A stretch of 64,000 nt of DNA from Hybos culiciformis (GCA_964007475.1 OZ023275.1:17339829-17403828); one strand, 5' to 3'; counted from the stretch's first letter, positions 1-12,300 are shown. Made by a program: numbers and translations. The notes: generated from the sequence alone by a model not told the origin.

Positions 1-895
1 AGTATTTTCTTAAAATATGCATAAAAATTATATTAACAAACCATAATTTCCTTAAAAACCTTAGTTTTTATTTTATTTAAACTAGATGTATGAGAAATGA
101 TGAAACATTTTTCGGCTTAAAAAAAATTAAAAATATTTACTTGATAAAACGAGTGTATTTATCAATATATGAAACAAAACAAATAATTCTAAATTTGTTT
201 TTATTTTGATGTTCTTCTATACATAGTTTGTACATCATACATAATACTTTTATTTACAATAAAGTTTTTACTTTTAGACAACATTCAAAATTTGTTGCTA
301 TTTATTCTACTAAAACATCAACTAACTTCCGGGTAAAATATTTTTGCAGGATTAATCAATAAAATTTATCAACAATACTAAATTTTGTAACATTGTAATT
401 TGAAGCTTATTTATTTATTGATAACTGAAATGATAAGCCGTAGAAAATGAGGTCGAAAGTGATAATCAGATTATGTGTGTATATTAATGAAAAAAAAATT
501 AAAAAAGTCGATTTATTTGTTCAATTTCATTTTAAAATAAATACTTACTTCATTCTTCGTTTTCAATCGATATATAAACGTTTCGATAACACAAATAAAA
601 GTATTTTTTAAAAATTTATATATCTTCTAAACCTAAACTACATTGTAAACATTATTAATTATATATAGTGAATTAGTTGAATCAAAGAAATATTGTAATA
701 ATGACATTTGACTTTTTTCTAAACATTTTCAAACCATTCAAGCTTGTCTAATTAGTTGTTTTAAAATTAAGTTTTCTTTAATTTTCTTGAGGTGTAATAA
801 CTCTTTTTTTTAAATTTATAATTAATAGTAAAATATTAATTTTAAATTAATACAAAAATTTCGTATCACAAAATAAATATGAAAGAAAAATTCAC
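1..895. other. AT-rich non-coding stretch, no gene seen
   Basis: About 900 bases of very AT-rich sequence. I find no ORF, repeat pair or RNA gene in it. If the minus-strand gene continues past the candidate exon at 896-944, this is intron sequence of that gene. Confidence 0.5.
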
Positions 896-944
896 CTTAG
901 GCTCTTGTTATCTTCACTTTTTGACCATTGAAGCACGCACGGTG
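896..944 (-). CDS. Candidate 49-nt internal exon of the large minus-strand gene
   Basis: This is a GC-richer island in AT-rich DNA. On the minus strand it is preceded by a T-rich tract ending TGATCCAG and followed by a donor-like AAG/GTGAAT. With two carried bases at its start it reads open, ending VLQWSKSEDNKSL, and leaves AG at its end. That end phase is the one seen in most exons of the gene upstream. Its start phase does not fit directly onto the exon ending at 3905 or 6706, which carries two bases forward where this exon needs one. An unseen exon would have to lie between them. In the phase that would fit directly it reads ten codons and then a stop, so it could alternatively be a terminal exon. 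Exon status is inferred from splice signals and base composition only. Confidence 0.3.
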
Positions 945-1013
945 CTGGATCATAAATCAAATAAAAAAATCTATTTTTGTTCGAAACACTGGAAATGTAA
1001 GTATGATGGGCAC

Positions 1014-1930
1014 TTTTTTTTTTTTTTTTAATTAAAGTTACCAAATCACTAGGTGGGATACCTTTTATACTATAAGAAGTATGGATTTGTAATGAGGACA
1101 GGAAGTTTAGACGGGATTAAAAAGTGGGACAGTTAGTAGGTAATCATTTACACTCTTCTTAAAGCGGCGCAGGTCGTAAATCAAGCGTCCGCCAGCTGTC
1201 GGGAACAGTTTTGAAGGGAGAGCATTCCACATTTTCGAGGTGCGAATTGAAAACGAATCTCCGAAGCTCGTTCTATCACATCTGGGAATTTTGACGAAAT
1301 ATGGGTGTGACGTTGAAGCGGTACGTGTTTGGCGTGAAAATACTTGAAGTTGAGGAAGTAGGGCCTTTACTTCCAGGGAACACGTATCCATTCCAACAAA
1401 GTATTTATAAAAAATGGAAAGTGAACCTACATTACGACGGTGGTTGAGTAAGTTAATGAGCTGGTGGTTTGGTCGTTGTTTATCAATCTAATAGCCCTTC
1501 TCTGAACTTTGGTCAGGTATTCAAGATGGGTTTTGGGAATTGTATTCTAATTTCGGTCGTATGTAGGATTTGTAAATGTTTAAGAGATCAGAGGGGGAAA
1601 AGTATTGTTTACATCTTTTTAAAAAACCAAGACATTTCGCTGCGTTTTTTGCCGTTTCGAAAATATGAATTTTCCAGCTTAAATCGCTAGTTATTTTCGA
1701 ACCTAAAATGTCAAGGCTTCCAGATTTGGCAATACTTTCGCCTTGAAAAGAAAATTGGGGATCAAAATTTCACAGCTTTCCAGAAATTAGGCAGCATTGA
1801 GTTTTGGATGCGTTAAACTCAACTCTGTTGAGAAGACCCCATTGAAAAATTTTGGAAAGGTCATGATTTATGCTACTCTGCAAAAAATTGCGTTTAGTAG
1901 TAACAGCATTTGAAGATGCTGATTTCCTAT
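1014..1930 (-). mobile_element. LINE (jockey/CR1-like) 3' fragment, degenerate reverse-transcriptase ORF end
   Basis: On the minus strand the segment 1391-1107 stays open for 94 codons. It reads like the last part of an insect LINE ORF2, with a WNALPSKLFP block followed by DLRRFKKSVNDYLL, the usual ORF2 C-terminal pattern. Farther upstream, in shifted frames, are the familiar blocks NIYKSYIRPKLEYNSQ and RRAIRLINN (about 1590-1470), so the ORF is broken by frameshifts and stops. The element ends in a 16-nt T run on the plus strand at 1014-1029, which is the poly(A) tail seen from the other side. The 5' boundary near 1930 is approximate. It is a dead, 5'-truncated copy. A second fragment of the same family lies at about 26630-26800 in the opposite orientation. 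Confidence 0.85.
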
Positions 1931-2867
1931 TAATAAAATCGTAGCATGCACTTATGTTTCTTTTTTAAATATATAGTGAATCCCGAAACATTAAAGTTTA
2001 TCGTTATTAGATTTTTAAGATAAGGCAAAAAATAATTCATCAAGGAAAAAAAATAATTATCAGAATATTATAATAATGTAGAAATTGAAAAAATTCCTAA
2101 GTTATTTTTGTTGAGTAAGTAGGTACTCAAATAAAATTTTTAGAACGAGATAAGAATTAATCAATTGTACATGTACATTACAAACAATCACATATTGTAT
2201 ATATATTCCAAAACAATAACTGTTTCTTTTAAGAAAAATAGTGAGAATTTTATTATTTTTTATTTTATTTATTATTTTATTAATTATGTATTTATGCTTT
2301 TCGACTTTAGGAGAGATTAATCTTATATTTACATCATCAGAGAAAAAATAATATAAAAGTATTTCTCTTAGTATTACCATATTGAAATAAATATAACAGA
2401 GTCTCAGTTATCTTTCAACGTCACATATACACACAATTACTATGGAAATGGAGCCAATCTAGATTTTTTTTTAGAACAAAAAATATTCCCTTTTGTCAGT
2501 GTATTATAGAGTTTTTTAGTTAGGAAGGTAATGGACGGATTTCTTTAGTATCATTAGTTAATAATTTTTATTATTAAATAAATCAAAATTGTTGCTAGAA
2601 AATAACATCTGATGATTATGTTATCGACAATAATATTAAACATTGATGCTATCGAGTTATCATCGAGTTATGTTATTCACAATATATATCGATTTATATT
2701 ATTCACATTAATATTAAATATTGGGTGCTGCATCGAGTTATCATTTTATTACCAAAACAAAATAAAAAATAAAAACGTGCAGTGCGGAAAACTATAAAAA
2801 TAGATTGTCTTGAATATATCTTAGAATTATATATGCTTATTTATTTTCAGAAAAATAACAAATATAA
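1931..2867. other. AT-rich non-coding stretch with a small imperfect tandem duplication
   Basis: No gene is seen. Around 2620-2745 a segment containing ATCGAGTTATCAT recurs about 80 bases later in diverged form, which looks like an old local duplication. ORFs here are low-complexity and unconvincing. Confidence 0.5.
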
Positions 2868-3488
2868 TAGTCTAAGAGCTCGCAACGTTTTTGGCACGTG
2901 ATTTTAGCAAGGCTCATTTTTTAAAATATTGTTAAATGCTACAGTGCAGGACCCATAAGGGTAGTCTGGCTGTCAGATGACGTTGCGTTTACCCGTGGGA
3001 GCAGATCCAGGCAGGTCAAAGAAAAAATGCAAAATTACGTGATAATAGCACGATTTCTAGTTATATCACTTGTTTGTGCTTATTATATGAAATGTTAATG
3101 CATCATTGCCAGACGGCTTCGGAGTTGTTAAGACCGTGCCAGACCTTGATTTATAACAAAAAAAAACTTCAATTTCACGTCATTTTAGCAAGGCTGAAAT
3201 TTTTATATGTTATAGATTGGATCTTATATAAATATACTACATCCAATTTGCCAGACGGAAATACCGTTGCTAAATGGATGCCAGACCTATGTCATTTAAA
3301 AGTAATTTGTTTTTTTCATGTAATTTTGCATTTTTTTTACCTACTTGGTTCTGCTCCCACGGGTAAACGCAACGTCGTCTGACAGCCAGACTACCTTTAT
3401 GCGTCCTGCACCGTAGTATGGAACATTATATTACAAAATGAGCCTTGCTAAAATCACGTGAATTCTTACGTTGCGAGCTCTTGGACTA
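2868..3488. mobile_element. 621-bp MITE with ~140-bp terminal inverted repeats, likely TAA target duplication
   Basis: The first ~140 bases (2868-3006) and the last ~138 bases (3351-3488) are near-perfect inverted repeats. They include TAGTCTAAGAGCTCGCAACG at one end and its counterpart CGTTGCGAGCTCTTGGACTA at the other, and both arms share blocks such as CTGGCTGTCAGA and CGTTTACCCGTGGGAGCAG. The element is flanked by TAA on both sides (2865-2867 and 3489-3491), which suits the TWA targets of PIF/Harbinger elements. The inside (about 3010-3350) has no transposase and contains two diverged CCAGAC-type internal repeats. The superfamily is inferred only from the target duplication. A 102-codon ORF inside it is fortuitous. 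Confidence 0.85.
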
Positions 3489-3904
3489 TAAGATAACGAA
3501 TTCGAAAAATAACGTCTTGATAAAAATGAGTAACATATTAAATTAATCTCACTTTTATAAATCACATTTTATAAAGTCAAAAAAGATATTCGATTCAAAA
3601 TGCAATATTTTCACTTATCTCCAAGGTATCAAAAAGATTTACAATTTTTCTTTTCTTCCACAGATTAGCTAATGAAAGTGAGGCGTCCGTGGATAACTAG
3701 CTCCAAATAAATTCATATTTTTTTAATTCTGAATTTTGGTGTGAACTTCCGACAAATGGTAAACATGTTTTAAAAAGAAATTCGAGTATGTGAGATATTA
3801 TGTACTTATTTGTATATGAGAGACTGGAGTAAAACTTCACTGTATCTTTAATAGTTGTTGTGTCGTGTTAATTTAATAATATAAAGTCGTAAAATAACAC
3901 TTAC

Positions 3905-4126
3905 TTAGTTTCTAACTTTGTATTGCCCGTGTTTGCAGTTGTTATTAAATTATTTGATTGCAATTGATTATTATTATTATTGTTATTTAAATGACTAGGA
4001 ATTTTATCATTAATCGAATTAATATTGATTACATTTTGTTCCTGAGTCTCTATCGATTGACCTATTAGTGGTGCCATGGGATATCCTGATGCTGATCGTA
4101 ATCCAAAACTAACACTATTTGTTGAT
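3905..4126 (-). CDS. Internal exon (73 codons) of the large minus-strand gene, copy 1
   Basis: On the minus strand the exon follows an acceptor ending TTATGTAG and ends at a strong donor, ACTAA/GTAAGTG. With one carried base it reads open throughout: a block containing SVSFGLRSASGYPMAPLIG, then an Asn-rich stretch encoded by an AAT-type microsatellite (seven Asn in a row), then NTGNTKLET. It leaves two bases (AA). Its start phase fits the AG left by the exon at 25228-25407, so the junction codon is AGA (Arg). No known domain is evident; the piece looks disordered. The same exon occurs at 6706-6927. Only one copy is likely to be real, because of the duplication flush with the N gap. If both were spliced in, the junction AA plus A would keep the frame open. 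Confidence 0.75.
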
Positions 4127-4322
4127 CTACATAAAAAAGAAATTAAAAAAAGAACACAAATTAATACATTTTATGACAAATTTTTATATATTTACTAAAT
4201 AAATTAGGTATTATATATTTATTAATTATAATAATTAGAACATATTATATATGAGGCCTATTATAGAATCCAATGTAAAATTTGTCACAACACCGTCGTA
4301 ACAACATTATTATGTAAAATTA

Positions 4323-5372
4323 TGAAATTCCAAAAGAGCCTATATTATAACGTATATTTTACCAAATTTCCAGGGTAAAATATACGTTTTTTTAAGCCGT
4401 AAAATATATCCAGAACTGATGGCTTAACAAATTGTCTTTGTGGTAATTAATGAGAATGTGATGCAATAAATGTTTTAGTTATAAAAATATTTATGTTGTT
4501 TTTATCTTTAAAAAATAACTCTAAAAATAAGTAAACATTTAGCAGAAGCTATATTTAAATGGTATTCTGTACATAAATAATACTTTCTTTTATGAGTAAA
4601 CAATAAATATACATATATAATAAATGTTTTTTGTGTGTTTTATGATAATTGAGTTTTAAAACATGAGTTACCGAAAAATCAATATTATAATCCAGACATC
4701 ATAATTTAGTGTAGACAGATTTTTAATACGCATACACAAGTCAATATAAGTAATTTGCATGTGAAAATTTTTTTTAATACAAAAATGGTTATTTAAGCGT
4801 TTTTGAATATATACATATGTTAGTGATAGAAAGACGTAGTGATAAATTTGTGATTATAGGTAAAGATATGATTAAGTATTTTGAAAAATATTCACTAATT
4901 CAATTGACAAGCTAATTTAATTCATCAATATTTTTTTCTGTACTTATTATTAATATTGTTATATAAACTTCAAGTTTCATTGAACAGATGGTTTTTTAGT
5001 CGTATGATTATATATTAACTAAACCTATGATTATGGAAATGTGCGTCTTTATTTCAGTAATAATCTAATCTGGTCTTAAACATTTTATCTTTCAAATGTA
5101 TTCGGATCAAAACTTCTTTTTTATTGCGTTGTGTAATGTAGTTACACCTAATTCGGTTTTAAAAATAATTGATATAAACAAGTGAATATTCCATTCTAAA
5201 ATAAATCCAAGAATCCAAGAATTTTATTTTAGATCTCATTCTCATTAATTACCACAAACACATTTTGTTAAGCCATCAGTACTGGACATATTTTACGGCT
5301 TAAAAAAAAGTATATTTTACCTTGGAAATTTGGTAAAATATACGTTATAATATAGGCTCTTTTGGAATTTCA
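4323..5372. mobile_element. 1050-bp MITE with ~137-bp terminal inverted repeats and TTA target duplication (copy 1)
   Basis: The arms at 4323-4457 and about 5236-5372 are inverted copies, starting TGAAATTCCAAAAGAGCC and ending with its complement. Each arm contains its own smaller palindrome built on GTATATTTTACC, so an arm alone can fold. TTA flanks both ends (4320-4322 and 5373-5375). The ~780-bp centre is AT-rich with no transposase. The TWA-type target again points to PIF/Harbinger, by inference. It lies in the intron just upstream, in minus-strand terms, of the 3905-4126 exon. Confidence 0.85.
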
Positions 5373-5412
5373 TTACGTTTTTTTTAATTTAAAATTCGTA
5401 ATACAGTTAAAT

Positions 5413-5665
5413 GAGCGTTTATTTTGAAAGTGGTTTAAGTCCATTTTTCAAAAAAAAATAGTTAATGATAACAATAAGCACAATAGTATATATTCTTTTT
5501 ATTTATAAACAATTTTAGTCTAGTATCATTAAAACCGCTTTGATTTTGACACTTGAAAATTAGCTTATGGAAATATTAATGTGTATTTTTAAATCAATTC
5601 AAACACAAAACCTTAAATATCTCAATACAAGAATGGACTTAAACCACTTTCAAAATAAACGGCTC
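5413..5665. mobile_element. 253-bp MITE with ~35-bp TIRs and AAAT target duplication (copy 1)
   Basis: The ends carry GAGCGTTTATTTTGAAAGTG and its inverse, extending about 35 bases to AATGGAC. AAAT flanks both sides (5409-5412 and 5666-5669). The inside is short, AT-rich and non-coding. The superfamily is uncertain. Confidence 0.8.
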
Positions 5666-6375
5666 AAATGATTATGCAATAATTTCTGGATTAAATTAAT
5701 GAAATGTGATTGAAAACTTCTAATTCTAGGAAAAGTTAAACACAAAAATTTTTTGATGGAAAATACCCAGTCGATGACAATGACAAACATAAATGATTTT
5801 ACACAAAATAATGTCTACAGTGAATGAAATATTTTTAAATTGTTAAAATCCGTTTTATAAGTACTTGCCCCCATGACATATTAAATTAATGATATCTAAT
5901 TATTATCAATCAAAATATTTCAAGATTATATTTAGATCCACGAAAATTGTGGCGCATAAAAAAACTCTTGAAATTTTTTATTGAGATAAGATTTGTTTAT
6001 TTTTATATAGAAAAAAAATAAACACCTGCGCCTGGATAATAATAGCGTAAATAATTTTTTTCATAATAATTTTGATGTAAACGGAGGTTTTGATTTCCAT
6101 TTTATTTCAGTTTTCCAAAAACTAGCTTCTTTTCTAGAACTTAAGAGTTTTCTTCGTAGCTAAATAAGCCATAGTATAGTTTGTTCGTCTCTATATCGAT
6201 TGAGTTAGGTCTATTAAATTACTTCGGATCATAACTAACTCGTGTGAAGGATGACTTTAGAAAACTGGTTTACCCTATACAGGGAAAAAATAATCCATTC
6301 AAAAAAAATTAAAAAGGTACTTCTATTACTGAAAGAATTTCTTCAAATAACTAATTTTCTAATATTGATTTAACC

Positions 6376-6575
6376 NNNNNNNNNNNNNNNNNNNNNNNNN
6401 NNNNNNNNNNNNNNNNNNNNNNNNNNNNNNNNNNNNNNNNNNNNNNNNNNNNNNNNNNNNNNNNNNNNNNNNNNNNNNNNNNNNNNNNNNNNNNNNNNNN
6501 NNNNNNNNNNNNNNNNNNNNNNNNNNNNNNNNNNNNNNNNNNNNNNNNNNNNNNNNNNNNNNNNNNNNNNNNNNN
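6376..6575. other. Assembly gap (200 N)
   Basis: Exactly 200 undetermined bases. The flanking 2.6-kb segments are copies of each other and abut the gap on either side. Confidence 1.
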
Positions 6576-6705
6576 AAGAAATTCGAGTATGTGAGATATT
6601 ATGTACTTATTTGTACATGAGAGACTGGAGTAAAACTTCACTGTATCTTTAATAGTTGTTGTGTCGTGTTAATTTAATAATATAAAGTCGTAAAATAACA
6701 CTTAC

Positions 6706-6927
6706 TTAGTTTCTAACTTTGTATTGCCCGTGTTTGCAGTTGTTATTAAATTATTTGATTGCAATTGATTATTATTATTATTGTTATTTAAATGACTAGG
6801 AATTTTATCATTAATCGAATTAATATTGATTACATTTTGTTCCTGAGTCTCTATCGATTGACCTATTAGTGGTGCCATGGGATATCCTGATGCTGATCGT
6901 AATCCAAAACTAACACTATTTGTTGAT
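6706..6927 (-). CDS. Internal exon (73 codons) of the large minus-strand gene, copy 2
   Basis: Identical in structure and reading to the exon at 3905-4126: acceptor ATGTAG, one base carried in, the VSFGLRSASGYP block, poly-Asn run, donor GTAAGTG, two bases carried out. In a collapsed assembly this would be the copy joined to the exon at 25228-25407 across an ~18.3-kb intron. The VSFG motif also occurs in the exon at 56080-56142 (VSFGFK), which hints at an internal sequence repeat in the protein. Confidence 0.75.
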
Positions 6928-7124
6928 CTACATAAAAAAAGAAATTAAAAAAAGAACACAAATTAATACATTTTATGACAAATTTTTATATATTTACTAA
7001 ATAAATTAGGTATTATATATTTATTAATTATAATAATTAGAACATATTATATATGAGGCCTATTATAGAATCCAATGTAAAATTTGTCACAACACCGTCG
7101 TAACAACATTATTATGTAAAATTA

Positions 7125-8174
7125 TGAAATTCCAAAAGAGCCTATATTATAACGTATATTTTACCAAATTTCCAGGGTAAAATATACGTTTTTTTAAGCC
7201 GTAAAATATATCCAGAACTGATGGCTTAACAAATTGTCTTTGTGGTAATTAATGAGAATGTGATGCAATAAATGTTTTAGTTATAAAAATATTTATGTTG
7301 TTTTTATCTTTAAAAAATAACTCTAAAAATAAGTAAACATTTAGCAGAAGCTATATTTAAATGGTATTCTGTACATAAATAATACTTTCTTTTATGAGTA
7401 AACAATAAATATACATATATAATAAATGTTTTTTGTGTGTTTTATGATAATTGAGTTTTAAAACATGAGTTACCGAAAAATCAATATTATAATCCAGACA
7501 TCATAATTTAGTGTAGACAGATTTTTAATATGCATACACAAGTCAATATAAGTAATTTGCATGTGAAAATTTTTTTTAATACAAAAATGGTTATTTAAGC
7601 GTTTTTGAATATATACATATGTTAGTGATAGAAAGACGTAGTGATAAATTTGTGATTATAGGTAAAGATATGATTAAGTATTTTGAAAAATATTCACTAA
7701 TTCAATTGACAAGCTAATTTAATTCATCAATATTTTTTTCTGTACTTATTATTAATATTGTTATATAAACTTCAAGTTTCATTGAACAGATGGTTTTTTA
7801 GTCGTATGATTATATATTAACTAAACCTATGATTATGGAAATGTGCGTCTTTATTTCAGTAATAATCTAATCTGGTCTTAAACATTTTATCTTTCAAATG
7901 TATTCGGATCAAAACTTCTTTTTTATTGCGTTGTGTAATGTAGTTACACCTAATTCGGTTTTAAAAATAATTGATATAAACAAGTGAATATTCCATTCTA
8001 AAATAAATCCAAGAATCCAAGAATTTTATTTTAGATCTCATTCTCATTAATTACCACAAACACATTTTGTTAAGCCATCAGTACTGGACATATTTTACGG
8101 CTTAAAAAAAAGTATATTTTACCTTGGAAATTTGGTAAAATATACGTTATAATATAGGCTCTTTTGGAATTTCA
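7125..8174. mobile_element. Copy 2 of the 1050-bp TTA-flanked MITE
   Basis: The same element as at 4323-5372, carried along in the 2.6-kb duplication. It is not an independent insertion. Confidence 0.85.
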
Positions 8175-8214
8175 TTACGTTTTTTTTAATTTAAAATTTG
8201 TAATACAGTTAAAT

Positions 8215-8467
8215 GAGCGTTTATTTTGAAAGTGGTTTAAGTCCATTTTTCAAAAAAAAATAGTTAATGATAACAATAAGCACAATAGTATATATTCTTT
8301 TTATTTATAAACAATTTTAGTCTAGTATCATTAAAACCGCTTTGATTTTGACACTTGAAAATTAGCTTATGGAAATATTAATGTGTATTTTTAAATCAAT
8401 TCAAACACAAAACCTTAAATATCTCAATACAAGAATGGACTTAAACCACTTTCAAAATAAACGGCTC
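8215..8467. mobile_element. Copy 2 of the 253-bp AAAT-flanked MITE
   Basis: The same element as at 5413-5665, carried along in the duplication. Confidence 0.8.
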
Positions 8468-9324
8468 AAATGATTATGCAATAATTTCTGGATTAAATTA
8501 ATGAAATGTGATTGAAAACTTCTAATTCTAGGAAAAGTTAAACACAAAAATTTTTTGATGGAAAATACCCAGTCGATGACAATGACAAACATAAATGATT
8601 TTACACAAAATAATGTCTACAGTGAATGAAATATTTTTAAATTGTTAAAATCCGTTTTATAAGTACTTGCCCCCATGACATATTAAATTAATGATATCTA
8701 ATTATTATCAATCAAAATATTTCAAGATTATATTTAGATCCACGAAAATTGTGGCGCATAAAAAAACTCTTGAAATTTTTTATTGAGATAAGAATTGTTT
8801 ATTTTTATATAGAAAAAAAATAAACACCTGCGCCTGGATAATAATAGCGTAAATAATTTTTTTCATAATAATTTTGATGTAAACGGAGGTTTTGAATTCC
8901 ATTTTATTTAAGTTTTTCAAAAACTAGCTTCTTTTCTAGAACTTAAGAGTTTTCTTCGTAGCTAAATAAGCCATAGTATAGTTTGTTCGTCTCTATATCG
9001 ATTGAGTTAGGTCTATTAAATTACTTCGGATCATAACTAACTCGTGTGAAGGATGACTTTAGAAAACTGGTTTACCCTATACAGGGAAAAAATAATCCAT
9101 TCAAAAAAAATTAAAAAGGTACTTCTATTACTGAAAGAATTTCTTCAAATAACTAATTTTCTAATATTGATTTAACCTTTTTCTTTTACTTTTTTTCTAA
9201 ATTAGACCAACAAAATTTCTCTTAGAAAAATATTCTGTTGTTTTTATTTTGATTTGTTAATAAATAATTTTTATGAATGATTTATGATATTTTGAATAAA
9301 CAAACTTGTATCTGTTTCATTAAA

Positions 9325-9344
9325 ATATATATATATATATATAT

Positions 9345-9390
<46 letters not shown>
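9325..9390. repeat. (AT)n microsatellite
   Basis: Alternating A/T for about 55 bases with one ATAATA interruption, ending in ATGTATGTAT. Confidence 0.95.
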
Positions 9391-12300
9391 AATAACACAT
9401 ATGAGGGGGGAAATAAACAAATGATGCTAAAGACCTCATAGCCCCATTTTAATTATCATAAAACCAAAATAAAAAATTAATGAAAAATATTGAATTTTTT
9501 GATAAAAAATTCAAATTGTAATTTAATTTTTTTTTGTTTTAATTAAGATTGTACAGTAGGTACCTATATAAAAATATAAAATATAATAATATGGAAAAAA
9601 TTCAATACTTTTGTCAACTAAATACATTGAACTCTAAAATATGACAAAAGTATATGTATATAATATATGGGTCAACAATTTTATTATTATATAAAAATTA
9701 ATAATATATGAAGCTATATATTTTATAATGTACGTATTTTATAATGATTTTGATAGCCGAATTTTTTTTTAGTAACAACAAGTAAGTTTTATGTAGAATG
9801 TTCCTTGAAATTGAATATTATTGAGTATATTTAGTTAGTTTGTAGGCTAGGCGGTTCTTATTCCAAATCGTATTTTATTTTTAATAAGTTTGTGTTCTGT
9901 TGAAATTGATCAAAGAGAAACTGATACCTACTACTGTTCCGAGATTTATGATTGAAAGCGTACAGGAGTCCAAAAACAATATCCAATTAGGTAAACGCGA
10001 GTAAGTAAGTATTTTTTTCATTTTCTAATTAATTTCTCTTGATAATTTATTATACATTGTGTATTATACATTTAAGTATAGTTTATTGATAAATATAAAA
10101 AATATTTTTGTACAATTTAAAATCAAAAATACGGAATTTCTCAAAAATAAAAATTTAATATAAGTTTTCATTAGTTTTTCCATTATTGTTTGAAAAAGAC
10201 AAGCTAATTTTAATTAAAATTTCAAGGTTATAAAATCAAAATAAATTATACTTAATACACATTACAAATATAATAATAATAATAATTAAAAATATAAAAA
10301 TAATATGAGAATAAAAAAAATACAGAAATTGTAAAAATAAAGAAAATTATTATACTTTCTAGAAAGATTTTACAATAATTGTTGTGAATGTTTTTCGTTC
10401 ATTAGTTTATTTATTGCTAGATCATTAGTTGCCTAATGGGACGAGATTTTGAGTATAAAATTTTCTCATATAATATAAACTAAGCATTTTAATAAAGTTT
10501 AAAAAATTAACATATAATATACATATTTAAATCTTATGTACCTAGTAGTCCTGATAACTTTACTCTTATATAATACCCAATTGATCTCCATATTGTACTT
10601 TTTTTTCATTAAAAATATTATTATTAAAAATTAACGCAAAAAAAAAGTTGTTTGAAAAACCATCTCTTTTAGTTTTCGGGTCATTGAAATCGATCAAAAC
10701 TTCATGAACTATGTCATTTACAACAGAATACTAGACAGTAGATAAGTTTCATTGTTCAAGTAGGTAAGTTCTGTTGGCCATCTCCTGTTCAAAGATTGTG
10801 AATTTTTGACAACACAAAGTTTGAGAAATTGATATAAAAATTGAAACGGAAATTATAATTTTTTAATAGTACATATTTAAAACAAACATAGAATTTCATC
10901 AAAATTATAATAATAAACAATAAGACAAATACTGGTCATTGAAAAGTTTTAATTAAATTTGGTCTCTTTCTTCTTAAATTTGTATGTGACTGAGTAAATA
11001 ATAACAAGCAATTAATATTTTTAAAGAAACATATTTTTTTTAAATAATAAGGAAATAGGTATTGCATGGACTTATTTTCAGTTTGCAGATACATATATCT
11101 TAATATTACTTTATTTGAATTGAAGTACTCAATTTTCATAGGAATTTTCCATGTTGATCGTTAAATTATAATATTTATTGTTAAATGAGTTTTACTGAAA
11201 ATGTATATTTTGCTTTTCAACAACTAAAAATAGCACTTTATTATTTTGTTTTGAATATGTGAAAATAACAAAATAACAATATCCTAGTAGCAATTTTTAC
11301 ATCATTACCAATTTAAAATATTTATTCAAATATTAAAACTTTCCTTCTTTAGTAAAAAAAAATGTTATACTGTATTATATTATAGATTTATTTATTATAC
11401 ATAATCATAGTTTTTTTTTTAAATCTATTTGATTTTTTTTGTCCCATGAGTAGGTTAAACCAAAAGAGAACGTATATAATAGAGGGTTTAATCCCGGACA
11501 AAAAATATAAATTAATAAAATGGAACAAAAAATCTTAAGTCACAACCCCATTAGCTTATATTTATTCTTTTTTGAGAATTTAGCTCTCGCTCTTTGGTAA
11601 AATTCACTCCGAAATTTTGTCAATTTGTTATATATAATATATATGTAGGTAGTTATAATAAATCCTTAAAATGTAAAAAATATTTTTTTGAATTTTATTT
11701 TAGGACGTAAATCTTGAAGTTTTTTAGTGAGGTTTCTTTTTGATTTTTTTTTTCAAATCCGTTTTAATTTAATAAGTAAAAAAATTATGATTAAATTTTT
11801 TTTATTTTTAACTTAGCCATAAATTCATATTTTAAAAAAATCATGGAATGGAACTCTTTGAAAATATTTTTTTTATAATTCAGCTTAAAGTTGTATGTAT
11901 TATTATTGTTCAGTAAACATAACTTTAATTCTATTCTGGTTTGCTTAAAATTTCATACTAAATGTACTATTATTTGTACATATTTTATTTTAGATAGCAC
12001 CCTGATATTGTTGTGACAAATGACAATTATTTGATATTTTTTGTAATATCCTAACACAATATTGTTCCAATCGATTTGTTTGTAATAAATAAAATATACA
12101 TAAAGCTTCAGAGTTAATTCGATTATTTTTTATTAAATTGAAAATCCTTGAGAATTTGTAATGATTCATAAAATTTCATTACATTCGAATGACTTAGCAA
12201 AATTGTTCACAAAGATAATCTTTTTCACATAGAAGACCAAGGTTAAAATTTATATATAGTTACCAGTAGAAAGTTCATCAAAAAATATTTATGATATGGT

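Larger units (their letters stand above)
3775..6375. repeat. Copy 1 of a 2.6-kb direct duplication
   Basis: This segment matches 6576-9177 base for base apart from roughly eight differences that I counted by eye (for example at 3817, 4137, 4728, 5391, 5990 and around 6090-6110). It stops exactly at the first N of the assembly gap, and the second copy begins exactly at the first base after it. That geometry is what an unmerged overlap between two contigs, or two haplotypes, gives. It contains one exon of the minus-strand gene and two MITEs. Confidence 0.95.
6576..9177. repeat. Copy 2 of the 2.6-kb direct duplication
   Basis: Near-identical to 3775-6375, offset by 2801-2802 bases. The match stops at 9177, where copy 1 meets the N gap. 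The sequence beyond 9177 continues uniquely, so copy 2 holds the more complete right flank while copy 1 holds the left flank. Confidence 0.95.

Noticed and set aside
6351..6641. Minus-strand ORF across the assembly gap
   Set aside because: Most of it is N; it has no meaning.
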